Positions 23,012 to 34,860 are shown, counted from the first letter of the stretch. The stretch: 64,000 nucleotides of DNA from Lumnitzera littorea (GCA_024138015.1 JAMXBB010000011.1:30432155-30496154), one strand, 5' to 3'. Numbers and translations: made by a program. The notes: generated by a model from the letters alone, not told the origin.

Positions 23012-23549
23012 TATAAACCAAGCCAAGGCTAGATAAGAGCGATCATAAGGGTAAGTCCAATTCTATTAAAAGAACAAAAGTAAAATGAGTTTAACGAGGG
23101 GTTTAAGGAATCCGTGAGCTAGCTAGCATGATATAACGTATTAACTAGGTCTTATACAACCTAATTATTGCTTTGATATGATTATAAAGTGATAATTAGG
23201 GTTGTTTAATACAATCCTTACTAAAGGGATTGATAAGAACTAATAAGAAAAAAATTTCTAAAATTAAAAACTTAGAGAGTTTTTTATTAATGTGCAAAAT
23301 TTTGTTTAAAACCCTACACATGCATTTTATTTATACACAATAGTAAACTTGTAAATAAAACGACTAAAAGAATGCATTGGTGTTATTCCTGTAAATATAA
23401 AATAAATACGAGAGTAGTTTAAGAAAAATATAATAAATAGGAAATCCAAATAATACAAATAAAAATAAGTAATCAAATGAGCTATCTAGATGAAAAGTAG
23501 ATGGGTTGGGCTTTGGCATTTGGTTGGATCGATACCCCGAATCCTATCA
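23012..23549 (-). repeat. Right LTR of element B
   Basis: This is the promoter-side LTR if the element is minus-oriented. It starts TGATAGGATTCGGGGTATCG at 23549 on the minus strand, with a TATA box at about 23325-23337. The other end near 23012 is approximate. Confidence 0.7.
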
Positions 23550-23887
23550 TGACCCTTTATACAGTAATATCCAGATTAGCTACAATAACAGTAAGGTCTT
23601 ATATTCGCTTTTTAGTACTTCGTGGGGTCTGTTGTAGGATACAACTTTGATCATGAGTATCACTTTTAGTATCATTAATCTCTCTTTGGACACTAGAATT
23701 TAACATTTTCAATACAAGACTGTAGAAAATCAACTACTCTAATAGAAAATCCTCACACAACTTGATAATACAACTTCTTATAGCGATTTGAAACTTGCTC
23801 TATTTTTTTGCAAGAAAACAAAACACACTACCACATACTATAATAAGATCAACTACTTCGAAACTTAGTCTTCGGTTGCAACCTTAA

Positions 23888-23900
23888 GCTCTATTACTAA
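23888..23900 (-). other. Primer-binding site of element A
   Basis: Just inside the 5' LTR the minus strand reads TTAGTAATAGAGC. Ten of 13 positions match TTGGTATCAGAGC, the sequence commonly found at initiator-Met-tRNA primer sites in plant gypsy elements. Confidence 0.6.
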
Positions 23901-23907
23901 GAGTATA

Positions 23908-24888
23908 TGATGTACTTAAGAGCTCAATAATCATTAGGGCTTATTGTGGTTGTTAGTAACTAAATAGATCCTTTAAGATATTGAAGAAAGGAAATGGGTA
24001 AACGGTCAAACACAATAGGTTCCGTAAGTTGCTTGAAGGATATGATACACTAACGAAAACAACAGGACTTAGTATTTTACTTGATGTGATGCACAAACTA
24101 ATACTAAGTTCTACTCACCACTAATCTCGAGCTATTTAACAAGATTAGATAAAAATGTAAGAAAATTATATTCAAAGAGGGATATCTCACAAGAATAAAT
24201 ATATTCAATATTTGAAAGGATGTAAAATATATAATAATGATTTTAGCTATATAGAAAAAGGGATTATTTATAGTAAATCCCTAGGATAACAAGGAAATCT
24301 AAGTAATTATAATAAAGGGTAATATAAATACTATTATAATACATTACTAAAAGGGTGAAAGGGATAAATAAAATAAAGGAATATAGTACAATGTCAAAAA
24401 AAAGGAATAATAAGTGGCTCGCTATAATTAGGTACACGTTTTGGAGTCTTAGGATGCTAGGTTTAAGTTGTGTTGACATTGGGGATGCTATTGACGAAGG
24501 GTACTCAAAGTTACTGAAACGAATAGAGGATTCTGTAGCTTAGTAGGCTGAGTAAGTAGTACTCAGCATATTGGGACTTGGCCTCAAAACTTGTCAAGTT
24601 AACCTCGATAGTTAACAATTCAATACATTGGAAGAAAGAGTTCGACGTTTAGGTGCGTTAGCCTCGGCATTTGACAAATTGACTTTGGCTGTTCACAGGT
24701 TGTTAACTTGGTAGGGGTTAGAGTAGAGTAATGTACATCTAAGCAAGGACTTCAGAGAGTTTGCCCACTGTTCTTCTATGTATTGGTAATTCTCTTCGGT
24801 AGGTTGGCAAAAAAAAATTATTTAGGCAAGAGACTGTAGGCCTTGAAGACAAGTGCGAGTAAAGGGTTCGAAGGTCAATAATCCATCA
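23908..24888 (-). repeat. LTR of element A (5' LTR in its orientation)
   Basis: On the minus strand it begins TGATGGATTATTGACC and ends TACATCA at 23908, with a TATA box at 24265-24274. It is the promoter-bearing LTR for this copy. Confidence 0.88.
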
Positions 24889-25670
24889 TTTGTCAAAAAG
24901 CACGTTAGTCATCCATGCTCTTTTGTTGATATGATATTAATAATTCAAGCTATTTACGTTAACATTCTTGAAGCAACATGACTTTGTATATATTCCAATA
25001 ATCCATAAAGGAATTTTTTCTAAGCCATCTTCATTGCAACAAAGAACAATTTTAAGCCTTTCTTTATCTTGTTTTCTTCATTCAAGTTGCTTTGTTGCAA
25101 GGGAATGATTGGCTTATAACCTGTAAAACGACCAATTTTGTTCATATTGAAAACATCTTTCATAGGGAACTAGTCTATTTTTCCCTTAAAGACTCCAATT
25201 TCTATTCCATCTCTTATGATTCAATCGAACCACTTTCTCTAAAACAATTAAATGACTTGATATCATGTCTTAGCTTGGACTTCGTAAGTCAATCTTAAGA
25301 AAGGCTATATTTAAAAGGTGGTTATTTCACCATCTCCCTTACCTTCACCAAAATTAGCTCTCTAGTTAAATCCACATAATCTTGATATTTGAGAAACTAC
25401 TCATAAACAACCTTCTTCATGTTTGGAAATTTTGCTAGTTTGTGTCGCTTGGTATCCCTTCCTTTTTCAAAGTTAGTTGAAAGGTACTTAGATGATTGGT
25501 TGAGAGTGTTTGATACTGTACCTTGACTAACTTTCAAATGATATTTTTTATCAAGCTATTATTGGAAATCTTTTTTAGTACATGTACAGTGATCTCTTTT
25601 ACTTACATAATGTTATACATATTTGATTAGTCATGATTGATTTTCGAAGACCTTTTAGATGAGAAGCCAT
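24889..25670 (-). pseudogene. pogo/Tigger-like transposase, N-terminal half
   Basis: Reading down the minus strand from ATG at 25670, MASHLKGLRKS leads into a helix-turn-helix region with KKYHLKVSQGTVSNTLN near 25530, then KGRDTKRHKLAKFPNM near 25460, an FPMKDVFNM block near 25150 (the first DDE Asp falls just after it in relatives and is damaged), and KRAWMTNVLFDK up to the breakpoint at 24889. This is the order of CENP-B/Tigger transposases: DNA-binding domains, then DDE core. At least eight stops or frameshifts are present. The protein would cut and paste its own element; here it is dead. It is completed by 13223-13921. Confidence 0.8.
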
Positions 25671-26063
25671 TGTTGGATACGATTTTAAGAATTTTTTCTA
25701 CTTATTTATATAGTAGTTCCCTTCATCATCCTAAGTTAAATGTATCTCATTCTAATACAATAAACTCATAGATGCAAGTGGCTTGTGTCAGACTTTATTT
25801 AATTAGTAATATTGTTTAAGTATTAAAAACATTGAATACCATTTATGTACTTATTTTAATAAATAGATATGTATAATGAATTTTCTTTTCAAATTAATTC
25901 ATGAAATATGATACATATATTAGTGATATATAATGATTTTTTACGTAATTAAATTTATATTTGTTGAACTAAAAAATCACTTTTGAAGTTAATAAATTGT
26001 CAATTTATCAATCAATTAATATCTCTCTATATTAATAAAATTTCATGGTCCCAATATTATTAC

Positions 26064-26933
26064 TAAGGCCGACAATTTAGGACTTGGACATGGTGGACTT
26101 GAACACAACAACACAATTTAAACAGGTTAGTGCATGAAAAAAATTGACATGAGACACAAATGGGTCAAACCTATTTAGATAGGACTAAATTCATGTCTAG
26201 GTTTAAGTCTAGGTTTTGAACCCATTTAAAGACTTGTTTAAATAAACAAGTCTAGGTTTAACCTACAAACCTATTTAATATTAATAATAATAAATTACAT
26301 TTGTATTTTTCTTTTAAGGCTCATCACATCACATATGACATAACTCATAAGCTAGGGTTTTCAACTTTTTTTCTTTTACCTTTCTTTCTACCTTAGCCGC
26401 ATCTTCTTCTCCAGACTCTAATGATAATAGGCAACTGGTTTGAGTTTAACAATGGATGAGCGACTAAAGGATTTTTGTTGAATTTAAATCAACAACAACA
26501 TAGCCCCTATTAGGTTGTGTTGTCTTTCTTGTGGATGCCATCAAAGGTATGCTTTTTCTCTCTCCTCTGTAATGTCATAGCAAATGTACGATAGACTCAA
26601 AGCTTATTCTCTATGCTAATCAAATCTGTGATTTTTTTTTTTTTTTTTTTTACATTTAGTGTAGAGGTTATAAGTATTTTTCTTCAATAAGAAAAGAAAA
26701 GAACTTATATTTTTGCGTTCAGTTGTGATATAGATCAGGTAAGTTATTTATGTTGCATGAATGAGAACTTAAACTTAGAACCTGCGTTGTTAGTGTCAAT
26801 AAAGAATTGAACTAAAAAAAAAAAAAAAGACTTGTATTTATCGAAATTCAATCTAACATTCAATTTGAGGACCTTTAGGTGTTGTGTTATTTTCTTTTTA
26901 GAATTGTAATGTACGTCATCATTAGTAATTAGA
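26064..26933 (+). repeat. Left arm of foldback element
   Basis: It contains landmarks repeated inverted in the right arm: AACTCATAAGCTAGGGTTTTC (short of full identity), a T run at 26632-26651, TTCTTCAATAAGAAAAGAAA, and the innermost ATCATTAGTAATTAGA at about 26918-26933. Confidence 0.85.
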
Positions 26934-27082
26934 ACATTTTTTCCATTGAAGGTTACTTGCTTGTACATTGATGGTTTTATATCGCATATTCCATTGAGGA
27001 CAATGTTATATTTTAGTTTCACTATTTTAAGAACTTAATACTCTATTATGAAAGTTTAGTGGTTTTGAAGCTCCGTAAGGAC

Positions 27083-27951
27083 TCAATTACTAATGATGAT
27101 GTACATTATATTTCTAAAAAGAAAATAACACAACACATAAAGATCCGCAAATTGAATGCTAGATTGAATTTTGATAAAGCCAATTCCAAGTTTTTTTTTA
27201 AAGTTTAATTCTTTATTGACACTAATAGCACAAGTTTGAAGTCTAAGTTCCCATTCATGCAACATAAATAACTTATTTGATTTGTATGCCATTTAAACAC
27301 AAAACATAAATTCTTTTCTTTTCTTATTGAAGAAAAATACTTGGGATGTCTACACTGAATGTAAAAAAAAAAAAAAAAATACAAATTTGATTGGCATAGA
27401 GAATAAGCTCCTATAGTTTATCCTACCATTGCCACAGCATTATAGAGGAAAAGGAAAAGGCATGCCTTTGATGGTCTTTGCAAGAAAGACGATACAACCT
27501 AATAGGTGCTACGTTGTTGTTAGATTTATATCCAACAAAAAAATCCTTCAATCGCTTGTGCATTGTCAAACTCAAACCAATTGCATGTTGCCATTAGAGT
27601 CTAGATAAGAAGATGTAGCCACGGTAGAATGAAAGGTAAAAGAAATAAAGTAGAAAACCCTAACTTATGAGTTATGTCATACGTGATGATGCACCTTACA
27701 AGAAACATAAAAATGTAATTTATTATTATTAATATTAAATTGGTTTGCAGGTTAAATCTGGACCTGTTTATTTAAATAGGTCTTTAAACCAGTCTAAAAC
27801 TTGGACCCGAATCTAAATACAAATTTGGTTGTGTTTAAATAAGTCTAACCTGTTTGTGTCTTGTGTTGAATTTTTTAGTACACTAACCTATTTAAATCTT
27901 GTCATGTCGTATTTGAGTGCACCATATCAAGGTCCCAAATTGCTAGCCCTA
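27083..27951 (-). repeat. Right arm of foldback element
   Basis: It opens with TCAATTACTAATGATGATGT and holds an A run at 27362-27379 opposite the T run of the left arm. The two arms differ by scattered substitutions and small indels. Confidence 0.85.
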
Positions 27952-28279
27952 TATGATTATAGAAGGAAAGTTGATTAGGTGTTTTTTAAAACATGCTAAA
28001 ATACCAAAACATCGTTAAAAGTCTAAAGTGTATTTTATTCAAAGGGTATTTATATTATTTCATTGATTTCTTTTCCAATTCTCCTCCATATGTGGAAGGA
28101 ATGATTTTTATGGAACTAAGAGAAATCTTTCCCTCTTAAATCTATTCTCTCTCTCTTTTCATTTTTTATCAAACAAGGGGAAGAAATATTTTCCTTTCCA
28201 TTTCCTCCCTTCCCTTCTTTCTTTCCTTCATCTCAAATAGAAGGTTATAACTACAAAAAATACCCTTATTGTTGATAAG

Positions 28280-28900
28280 CTATTTGAGGATATGGACCTC
28301 TTAGGCCCATATCAACTTGTTTTTAGACATGTGCTGAGCTATTTATGTCTACATCTGACCTATTAAAAACCTAATCTAAGTCTGCTAAACCTTGATCGAG
28401 CTCTTTTTGATGACCCGAGTTACCTCTAACTTAAAACCTGTAGTTTAAACCTAAAATCATGCTTATGAGAATTATTCCTAGGCTTTTGATAGGTTAGTAG
28501 ACTTGTTTGGAGTGCTTAATTAGGGGTAGAAGCTTGCTAATGGAAGGACAACCTCGAGTGTAGAAAGCCAATTGTCTCCAGGTCATTCTTGTAGATCTTG
28601 GGATTTGAATCAATAGATAGATTCAACTTTCATGAATATTAGGATACATTTCCATATTTACCTCGTCGTCCTCTACTATAAATGTCAGGTAACTCCCACC
28701 AATAAGAGATATTTAGACTCACTTTACAGCCATCTTATTATTATTCTCCTCCTACGCTATTTGAGTTAAGTATTGAAGTGGTTTTGGTATGTAACTCTTA
28801 GTTGCTCACTTATAAGTATCTGTTTTGTAGGCTAGATTACGTTTGCTTCAAGGTCCAATTGATCCAAAACTTTATCAGTAGAATTCTTAAGATGACACTT
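28280..28900 (+). repeat. LTR-like block
   Basis: The block resembles those at 10.86 kb and 50.94 kb in layout: T/A-rich U3-like sequence, a TATA site ACTATAAATGTCAGG at about 28675, then CATCTTATTATTATTCTCC leading to a G/T-rich end at about 28840. It has no defined termini and could be an old solo LTR next to the NIPA gene. Confidence 0.4.
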
Positions 28901-29399
28901 GCTAAGTTTGCTAAGTAAAAATAGAGGTATTGTAATTTATTAAATCACTTATTTCCTTTCATTTTCGTCCTTTTCCTTTTCAAATATTCAAATACAAATT
29001 AAAAATAACATTTCATTTCATTTCTTTTGCTTTGTTTTATTAATTTCTAACTCATTTCATTTCTCCTAAAATCTGCTAAACACATTGTCAGTAAACTTTA
29101 TAAGTTGGAATTGCAACATTTACAAACATTAATAAATTTATAAGGTGATTTGCAATTTACATACATTAATAAATTTTTTATTATTAAAGTTGTAATTTTT
29201 GTTAGTAGGCCCATCGGAGATAATTAGACAACAGGTCTGTGGAGGCTGCCCCATCATCCTAACGGCAAGAATCATCCTCATCATCATCCTCGTCATCAAA
29301 ATCATCGAATCAAAGATGCAAATCTTCAAAGGCCATCGAACGATTAACAAAGCAGCGTCCACTTTAGCAAAACTCCGCGAAGCACTTGACCATCCACAG

Positions 29400-29521
29400 G
29401 CTTCTCCGTACTTCTGATTGGAAACTTCCAGCTACACAGCAGAAACCCCTGTTCTCTACCTCTCTTTGCGCGCGTGGAGATACACTGACACTAATGCGCA
29501 CGTACAGAGGGAGGAACGTAA
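29400..29521 (+). promoter_or_regulatory. Presumed 5' untranslated/proximal region of the NIPA gene
   Basis: The 120 bp before the ATG are less A/T-rich than the surroundings, with TTTGCGCGCGTGG and GCGCACGTACAG words. No clear TATA box stands at the expected distance. A CpG-bearing, TATA-less start would be typical of a housekeeping plant gene, but the transcription start is not visible. Confidence 0.35.
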
Positions 29522-32500
29522 ATGACGGTGTCCGATAACTCCAAGGGTTTGATTCTGGCGGTAGCGTCAAGCATCTTCATTGGATCGAGCTTCATCTTGA
29601 AGAAGAAAGGTCTCAAGCGCGCCGGCGCTAACGGTACTCGCGCAGGTCATATTCTCACAACTTTTTAAATTCATGATCCTCGCTTAAAATGATGCGATAT
29701 ATGCCTTTTAATATTTTTTAATTAAGTCTGTCGTTGATTCTAGATTGATTTTGATGCTTGTAAATAGTTAAGTTGTTAGTGATTCAAACGAGGTTGGTTT
29801 GCGGGGCTATCTATATGGTACAAGCTAGAATTAGCTGGTGCTCAGTTTATTCTGTTTTATTCGTCTTTGAATGTATAGAAGAACAAGATGAAAATGAGAT
29901 TATTTTGGGACATAGATTAGATGCTGCTGGCAATGAAAGAGTATAAATAGAGTATAATTGTGAATTAAGTGTAATTTTAAGGTTTGATATGAGTAGGTCA
30001 TTATGGAATATGGGAGGAATAGCTGATGCATGGCTGTGGTTTGCGGTAATTATATTGGTAATAGTTAAAAATTGCATTTCAGGGACCTAGGGCAGTAAGC
30101 TTTGAACTAAATTATGTATATAAGAAGGTAATATAGAACATGGAGGACATAGTAGCATTGAAATATGCACCATCTGAATATGGTTTATACTGCATAGTGT
30201 GGATTTGCACTAGAACATTTGAAACGCTGTTGCAATAATAAAAAGCACAAAACGAAATGCATGAAATCCTTGATGGCAAAGAAGTTTTGGGATTTTACTC
30301 TCCTAACTAGGCTTTCCACCAGCCGTTCTTACCTCTCTTTCCATACGTAATATATCTTAATCACAAAGCATAACATGTCAAAATCAAGGGGCCTCAATTC
30401 CCCAAAACAGCGCAATCTCACTGAGTTTGTGGATGGTATCTTCAGATATGTAAAGTTTTGTGACCGTGAGATGATTGCGGCCGACAATCCATGATATTAG
30501 GAAATGCTTATATCTCGTTAATTATAAAACCATTTTGTTGTCTAGATAGAAACTTCTCTCTTAAAATGTTTCCTTGCATTGGATGCTTTTTATTGTTTAG
30601 AAAATTTCCTGTACCCAAAAACTGAAAAATAGGGGAATACGATGTTGCAAAATATGTACCTTGATTTTGTCATTGTTTGTTGTCAACTTCTAATTTCTCC
30701 CATTATATGTGCTTAAAGTAGCTGTAATCTCCTTGCACTGGCACTCTAATTGAATAAGAGTTTTATGTGTGATGCAAATGGAAGAAAACAGACGAAATTG
30801 GTGGTAAATAATTTCTTTTCTCATGGTTGGCTATTTAAGTAAGGAAGAGAGGGGATATAGTGGTGAATAATTTCTTTTCTCATGGTTTACTATTCAAGCA
30901 AGAAAGGAAGAGGGCAAATAAAGGGAATCTTTGAAAGTTGAAAGGAATGGAGGAAGCTAGAGAGAAGTGTAACTTTTACATGGAATCATCAAAAGTGAGC
31001 CCATGTAAAAGTTTTAGAGACTTGTCGTCTTCTTGTCTTGTTTAATTCCTTTCTTTACAATCCTTTCTGTATGTTCAAACAAAAGAGAACTTGTATTGAG
31101 TCCTTTCTTCTTCTCCCTGGTGCCTTTGATTTCCATTTTCCATTAAATTTCCTAGTGTTAAAAAGTAGGTGGCATCAGCTTATTTTGTCCCTGATTCCCA
31201 GATTGTTGGATCGTTATTGATAGAAGCTAGACAGCTGTTATTGCTGCTTTGAGCAATAAATAGAAGCCAGCAGCACCAGACTCTTTAAAATGAACTGTTT
31301 TTATCAGCATATGGTCATGGACTCAAATGCTGCCCTATGATTTAATCCAACTTCCACTTCAAATTATGGTGAGTTGCTGTTAAAAAGATAACCATCTTTA
31401 CTTTTCAAAATAAAATCTTGTATCTGTTGACTATCTTCAGTTCATTGTGGCATTTTATTAATTTTGGGAAGGGGATTTCTTGATGTAACTTTGCACTTTG
31501 GCATGAAATAAAAAGATTTGTTAGTTGTTGCCTTCCATGGAATCAGCTAGCATTTAACAAGCATCTAATGATGCTAGCAGTTGTAACATGAGTAATTAAA
31601 TCATTTCAAGTTCAGCATAACTTGTCACTCCTTGGTTTTGAACTTTTTCTAATCCAGGCATTTAAGGACTTGCCCATGTATTTTTTTTCCTGTATATTTT
31701 GAGTCTGAGTTTGAACTTATTTTTGTGTCTAATGTAGGGGTTGGAGGTTATACTTATTTACTGGAACCATTATGGTGGGCAGGCATGATCACAAGTGCGT
31801 ATTTACTACCAATTTTGATACCATCCCATACATAACATTCTTTGTTCTATCATGAGTAGGCTTAAATTTACTAAATCACACTTTTGGAACTTATTGACAA
31901 CAGTGATTATTGGAGAGGTGGCAAACTTTGTAGCTTATGTTTATGCCCCAGCTGTCCTGGTGACACCTCTTGGTGCATTAAGTATAATAGTTAGGTATAT
32001 GAAGGCATGCTGATCTTCCGTATTCAGTTGTTTGTGTTTGTAAGAAACCCTAAACTGTATCTTACTATTTGTTTCTCCTTTGGCATAAATAGTGCCTTTT
32101 TGGCACATATTCTCTTGAAGGAGCGACTGCAGAAGATGGGCATAGTAGGATGTGTGGCCTGCATAGTTGGATCTGTTGTTATTGTACTCCATGCACCTCA
32201 AGAGCACACTCCAAATTCTGTTCAAGAAATCTGGATGCTTGCAACTCAACCAGGTCTATCATGTTTTATACATAAGCTTCCCATCTATGAATAGATAGTA
32301 TCTCTGATAGTACTGTTCTTTCTTTGTGTGCAGCCTTTATCATCTATGTTGCAGCTTCGCTTTCTATAGTGGTAGCTTTGATTTTGCACTTTGAACCACA
32401 GTATGGACAAACAAACATTTTGGTCTACTTAGGAATATGTTCACTAATGGGTTCACTCACGGTAAAGCTCTCCCTATCATAATGATCTGCAGAAAGTCTT

Positions 32501-34325
32501 ATATTTACCACATTTTTGTTTCTTCTCTATTGTACATTCCATATTCTGCATGTCAGTTTGTTATTGGGTCTGATTTGTAGGTGGTGAGCATTAAAGCCAT
32601 TGGCATTGCAATAAAGCTTACTCTGGAGGGAGAGAGCCAAATTACCTATCCTCAAACTTGGTTCTTTTTTACTGCTGCTGCTATCTGTGTCATCACACAG
32701 TTAAACTACCTCAACAAGGTGGGTTGCCTCTGTCTTTTGTGAGATCCAACGATTTAATCAGCCGTGTAAAGGATCTAGAAGCTGCTGTCTTCTGAAACTT
32801 ATTAAATTGACTAAATCTTTGAAAATCTGGTGAATCTTGATTCACATTGCTAACTGTTTAGGCTTTAGAAAACATCATCTTTCTTACTCAGGGAAATCTT
32901 TATTCGAAGAGATCTACATAGAGAAGCAAAAGGTTCAGAAAAAAGGTTGTTGCCTGAAACTGACCTGTACAGAGTTGGAAGCCGCTTTGAGTGCTTCTGT
33001 TGCTCTGAATCCTATTCCATTTTAAGACTACTGAAAACTGATGACTGTGTCTGGGGCTCCAGCATGGACCTTTATTGTTTAAACATCTCTAGTCTGTAAT
33101 ATTTTATAGTTATATTTATATTCTTGTTTGCCTTTTTAATATAGGTATATGTTGAATGACTTGCAGAATGTGCTATCTTATTTGCTTTGCTTCTATTTTG
33201 TTCTTCCCATTTCTCCAAGTATTTTTAAACCAGTTTTCTTCTAAGATATCTGTATCTGTCACTTGGATTGAGATGTCAACTAGTGTAAGTTATTTCTTGG
33301 TGAGGTGCAATTAATTCTCCTATGGGCATGCTATTTTTATTGCGCAAGAACCGATCAAACTAAGACTATCTACATAAGTACTTGGAAATAAAATGTGTTG
33401 GTATGGAGTCTTGGTAGACATGCTTTCAGAAATTATCATTTCCCCTTTCTTTCTTTCTTTTTTCTCTCTTTTGGGACTAGCTAATCTGCAATCACGTTAA
33501 TTGCTTACCACATCTGTGCATTCTTCCCAGGCACTCGATACCTTCAATGCAGCAATTGTTTCTCCAGTATATTATGTAATGTTTACAACCCTGACCATTG
33601 TAGCAAGTGCAATCATGTTTAAGGTAGATTCAATACTTCACACTCTTGTACTTGTTTATATATTTGATATTATCTTCATCAACTGGATATCAGGCATAAG
33701 TCAATTTTGTGCAGGATTGGTCAGGTCAAACTGCAAGCAGCATAGCATCCGAGATGTGTGGATTCATCACAGTACTTTCGGGAACAATCATTCTTCATGC
33801 AACGAGAGAGCAGGAACCTCTTGCTATTGGTAACCGAAGCACTTTCCTTTTTTCTTTCCAAGATGCTGTCTTATTGGGATGCGTCCTCTTTTTGGTTAAG
33901 ATAGGGACAAAAAACAATATCCTTTCTTTATCCAATTCATAATGGCTATGCTTTCAGCAAAAGAGGGGAAAAAACTTTTGTGCTACCCTATGATGGCTGT
34001 TCCTACACTGAACTATCTTAAAACTACATCAGAAAAGTAGCAGTAGTTGATTCAAATGCAAAATAATACATGACTAAGCTTTTATGCTTTCTTCAAGGTG
34101 AAACTATTAGTAGCAATCTTCATCACTTTGAAGAAGGAAATGATACCTAGCTTTTGGGCATACCTTTTTTCAATGATTTTGTCTATAAATTTAATCTGTC
34201 ATGCTTATACTACCTGACAAATTCCAGGAACTGTGACATGGTATTCCAGTGGAGATCCTCTGAAGACTCTTGAGGATGAACCTTTAATTGTTTTGCATAA
34301 TCAAGAGTATGTTGAACATCGATGA
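29522..34325 (+). CDS. NIPA: NIPA-family magnesium transporter, nine exons
   Basis: The exons are 29522-29645, 31738-31794, 31904-31994, 32093-32253, 32334-32461, 32581-32718, 33531-33623, 33715-33829 and 34228-34325. All introns begin GT and end AG, and the joined frame gives 334 residues with no stop. Domain content is the Mg_trans_NIPA family of the drug/metabolite transporter superfamily: TM1 about residues 9-26, GGYTYLLEPLWWAGM at about 44-58, EVANFVAYVYAPAVLVTPLG at about 65-84, LLKERLQKMG at about 98-107, LHFEPQYGQTN at about 162-172, SIKAIGIAIKLT at about 190-201, and VSPVYYVMFTTLTI near 243-256. Length agrees with plant members (about 330-390 residues). It should transport Mg2+ in a cell or endosomal membrane. 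The start is the first ATG of the open frame and fits the family N-terminus. Confidence 0.93.
30802..30919 (+). repeat. 59-bp tandem duplication in NIPA intron 1
   Basis: Two units, 30802-30860 and 30861-30919, both begin TGGTRAATAATTTCTTTTCT (R is A or G) and continue CATGGTT...AAG-AAGGAAGAG. A short hairpin (AACTTTTACATGG / CCATGTAAAAGTT) follows at 30971-31013. Both are inside intron 1 (29646-31737). Confidence 0.75.
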
Positions 34326-34860
34326 TCTGTGTAAAATTGCATTCCCAGTTGCGTCTCATCAAGGCTACTTTGGGTCAGCATATGGAAGTGGACTTACGCA
34401 TGGAAGGAAATAGGGTTCCTTTCCTGGACATTTGGGAAGTAGCTTGTCGCTGGATTTTTTGCAGCCTTGTTTCCAGTTCTTCAGTGTTACAGGAAGGAAT
34501 CTCACTGGCTCTGGATTTGTTAGTTCTACTTTAGCGGCTTTGCTTAAGGGGGATCCATGGGTTCGACCTCTTGGCAGTAATGCCATGGAATGTCTTGCGG
34601 GGGTGTTGACTTTTTGTGTACAGATTTAGAGTCATGTTTGTCTTTTGTTTTCCCATCGTTCTCAGAGTATCGGTGGTTTTGATAGGTTAATTTGATTTTA
34701 CGAGGAAATGTCATCAAGTTTTGATTCTTTCTTTCCTTTGTTAACTGGATCTGCGAGTCATGAGATCAATTTCTTCATTGTTTTTCTGTATATACTTGGA
34801 TAGGTGGTGCATAATATTAGATGTTATTTGAATGTTTTACATTTTATGTCATGGAGTTTG
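34326..34860 (+). other. 3' untranslated and trailing region of the NIPA gene
   Basis: This region follows the TGA at 34323-34325. It holds G/T-rich sequence with TTTTGTGTACAG and TCTTTTGTTTTCC, plausible for a plant 3' UTR and cleavage region; GCATAATATTAG at about 34808 is a weak poly(A)-signal candidate. The open frames on either strand here are short and not conserved in any family I know. Confidence 0.45.

Larger units (their letters stand above)
18242..23549 (-). mobile_element. Pol-less LTR element B nested in element A
   Basis: Direct repeats at about 18242-18713 and 23012-23549 bound 4.3 kb with no recognisable gag or pol. It resembles a large non-autonomous LTR derivative (LARD). 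The minus orientation is inferred from TGATAGG at one end of each LTR and a minus-strand TATA (GTATAAATAAAATGCA) in the right LTR. The outer ends and target duplication are not certain; AGGG occurs next to both ends. It inserted into the gag region of element A. Confidence 0.65.
13922..24888 (-). mobile_element. CRM-like element A, full-length with nested insertion
   Basis: Two LTRs of 980 and 981 bp bound a minus-strand interior with gag, protease, RNase H and integrase. The flanks carry a 5-bp duplication, TTTAT on the left (13917-13921) and TTTGT on the right (24889-24893), which differ by one transition. The interior is split by element B. The reverse transcriptase is missing. The family is the same as element 1. 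It inserted into the coding sequence of the pogo-type transposase. Confidence 0.88.
26063..27951. mobile_element. Foldback (long inverted repeat) element
   Basis: Arms at about 26064-26933 and 27083-27951 (870 and 869 bp) are reverse complements over their whole length by eye, around a 149-bp spacer. The termini read TAAGGCCGACAATTTAGGAC and, in reverse complement, TAGGGCTAGCAATTTGGGAC. Flanks TATTATTA (26055-26062) and TATGATTA (27952-27959) match at 7 of 8 positions, a candidate 8-bp duplication that would suit hAT-type insertion. There is no coding capacity; it would depend on a transposase made elsewhere. Confidence 0.85.
12960..27960 (-). mobile_element. pogo/Tigger-type DNA transposon, interrupted by later insertions
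   Basis: The transposase halves at 24889-25670 and 13223-13921 belong to one element. Outside them are AT-rich termini with shared words: ATAAATTAATAC and CTGGTCCCAACTTAGG at 12960-13025 on the left, and TCTCTCTATATTAATAAAA and CATGGTCCCAATATTA at about 26012-26062 on the right. These resemble the ends of plant Tigger-like elements. The true ends and the TA target duplication were not fixed. The right end is displaced by the foldback element. Without insertions the element would be only about 2-3 kb. Confidence 0.6.

Noticed and set aside
32007..32294. 95-codon + strand frame across an intron of the NIPA gene
   Set aside because: It is exon 4 plus retained intron 3; the splice sites on both sides give the better model.
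34322..34629. Overlapping frames just after the NIPA stop codon
   Set aside because: They lie in the presumed 3' UTR on both strands and match no family.
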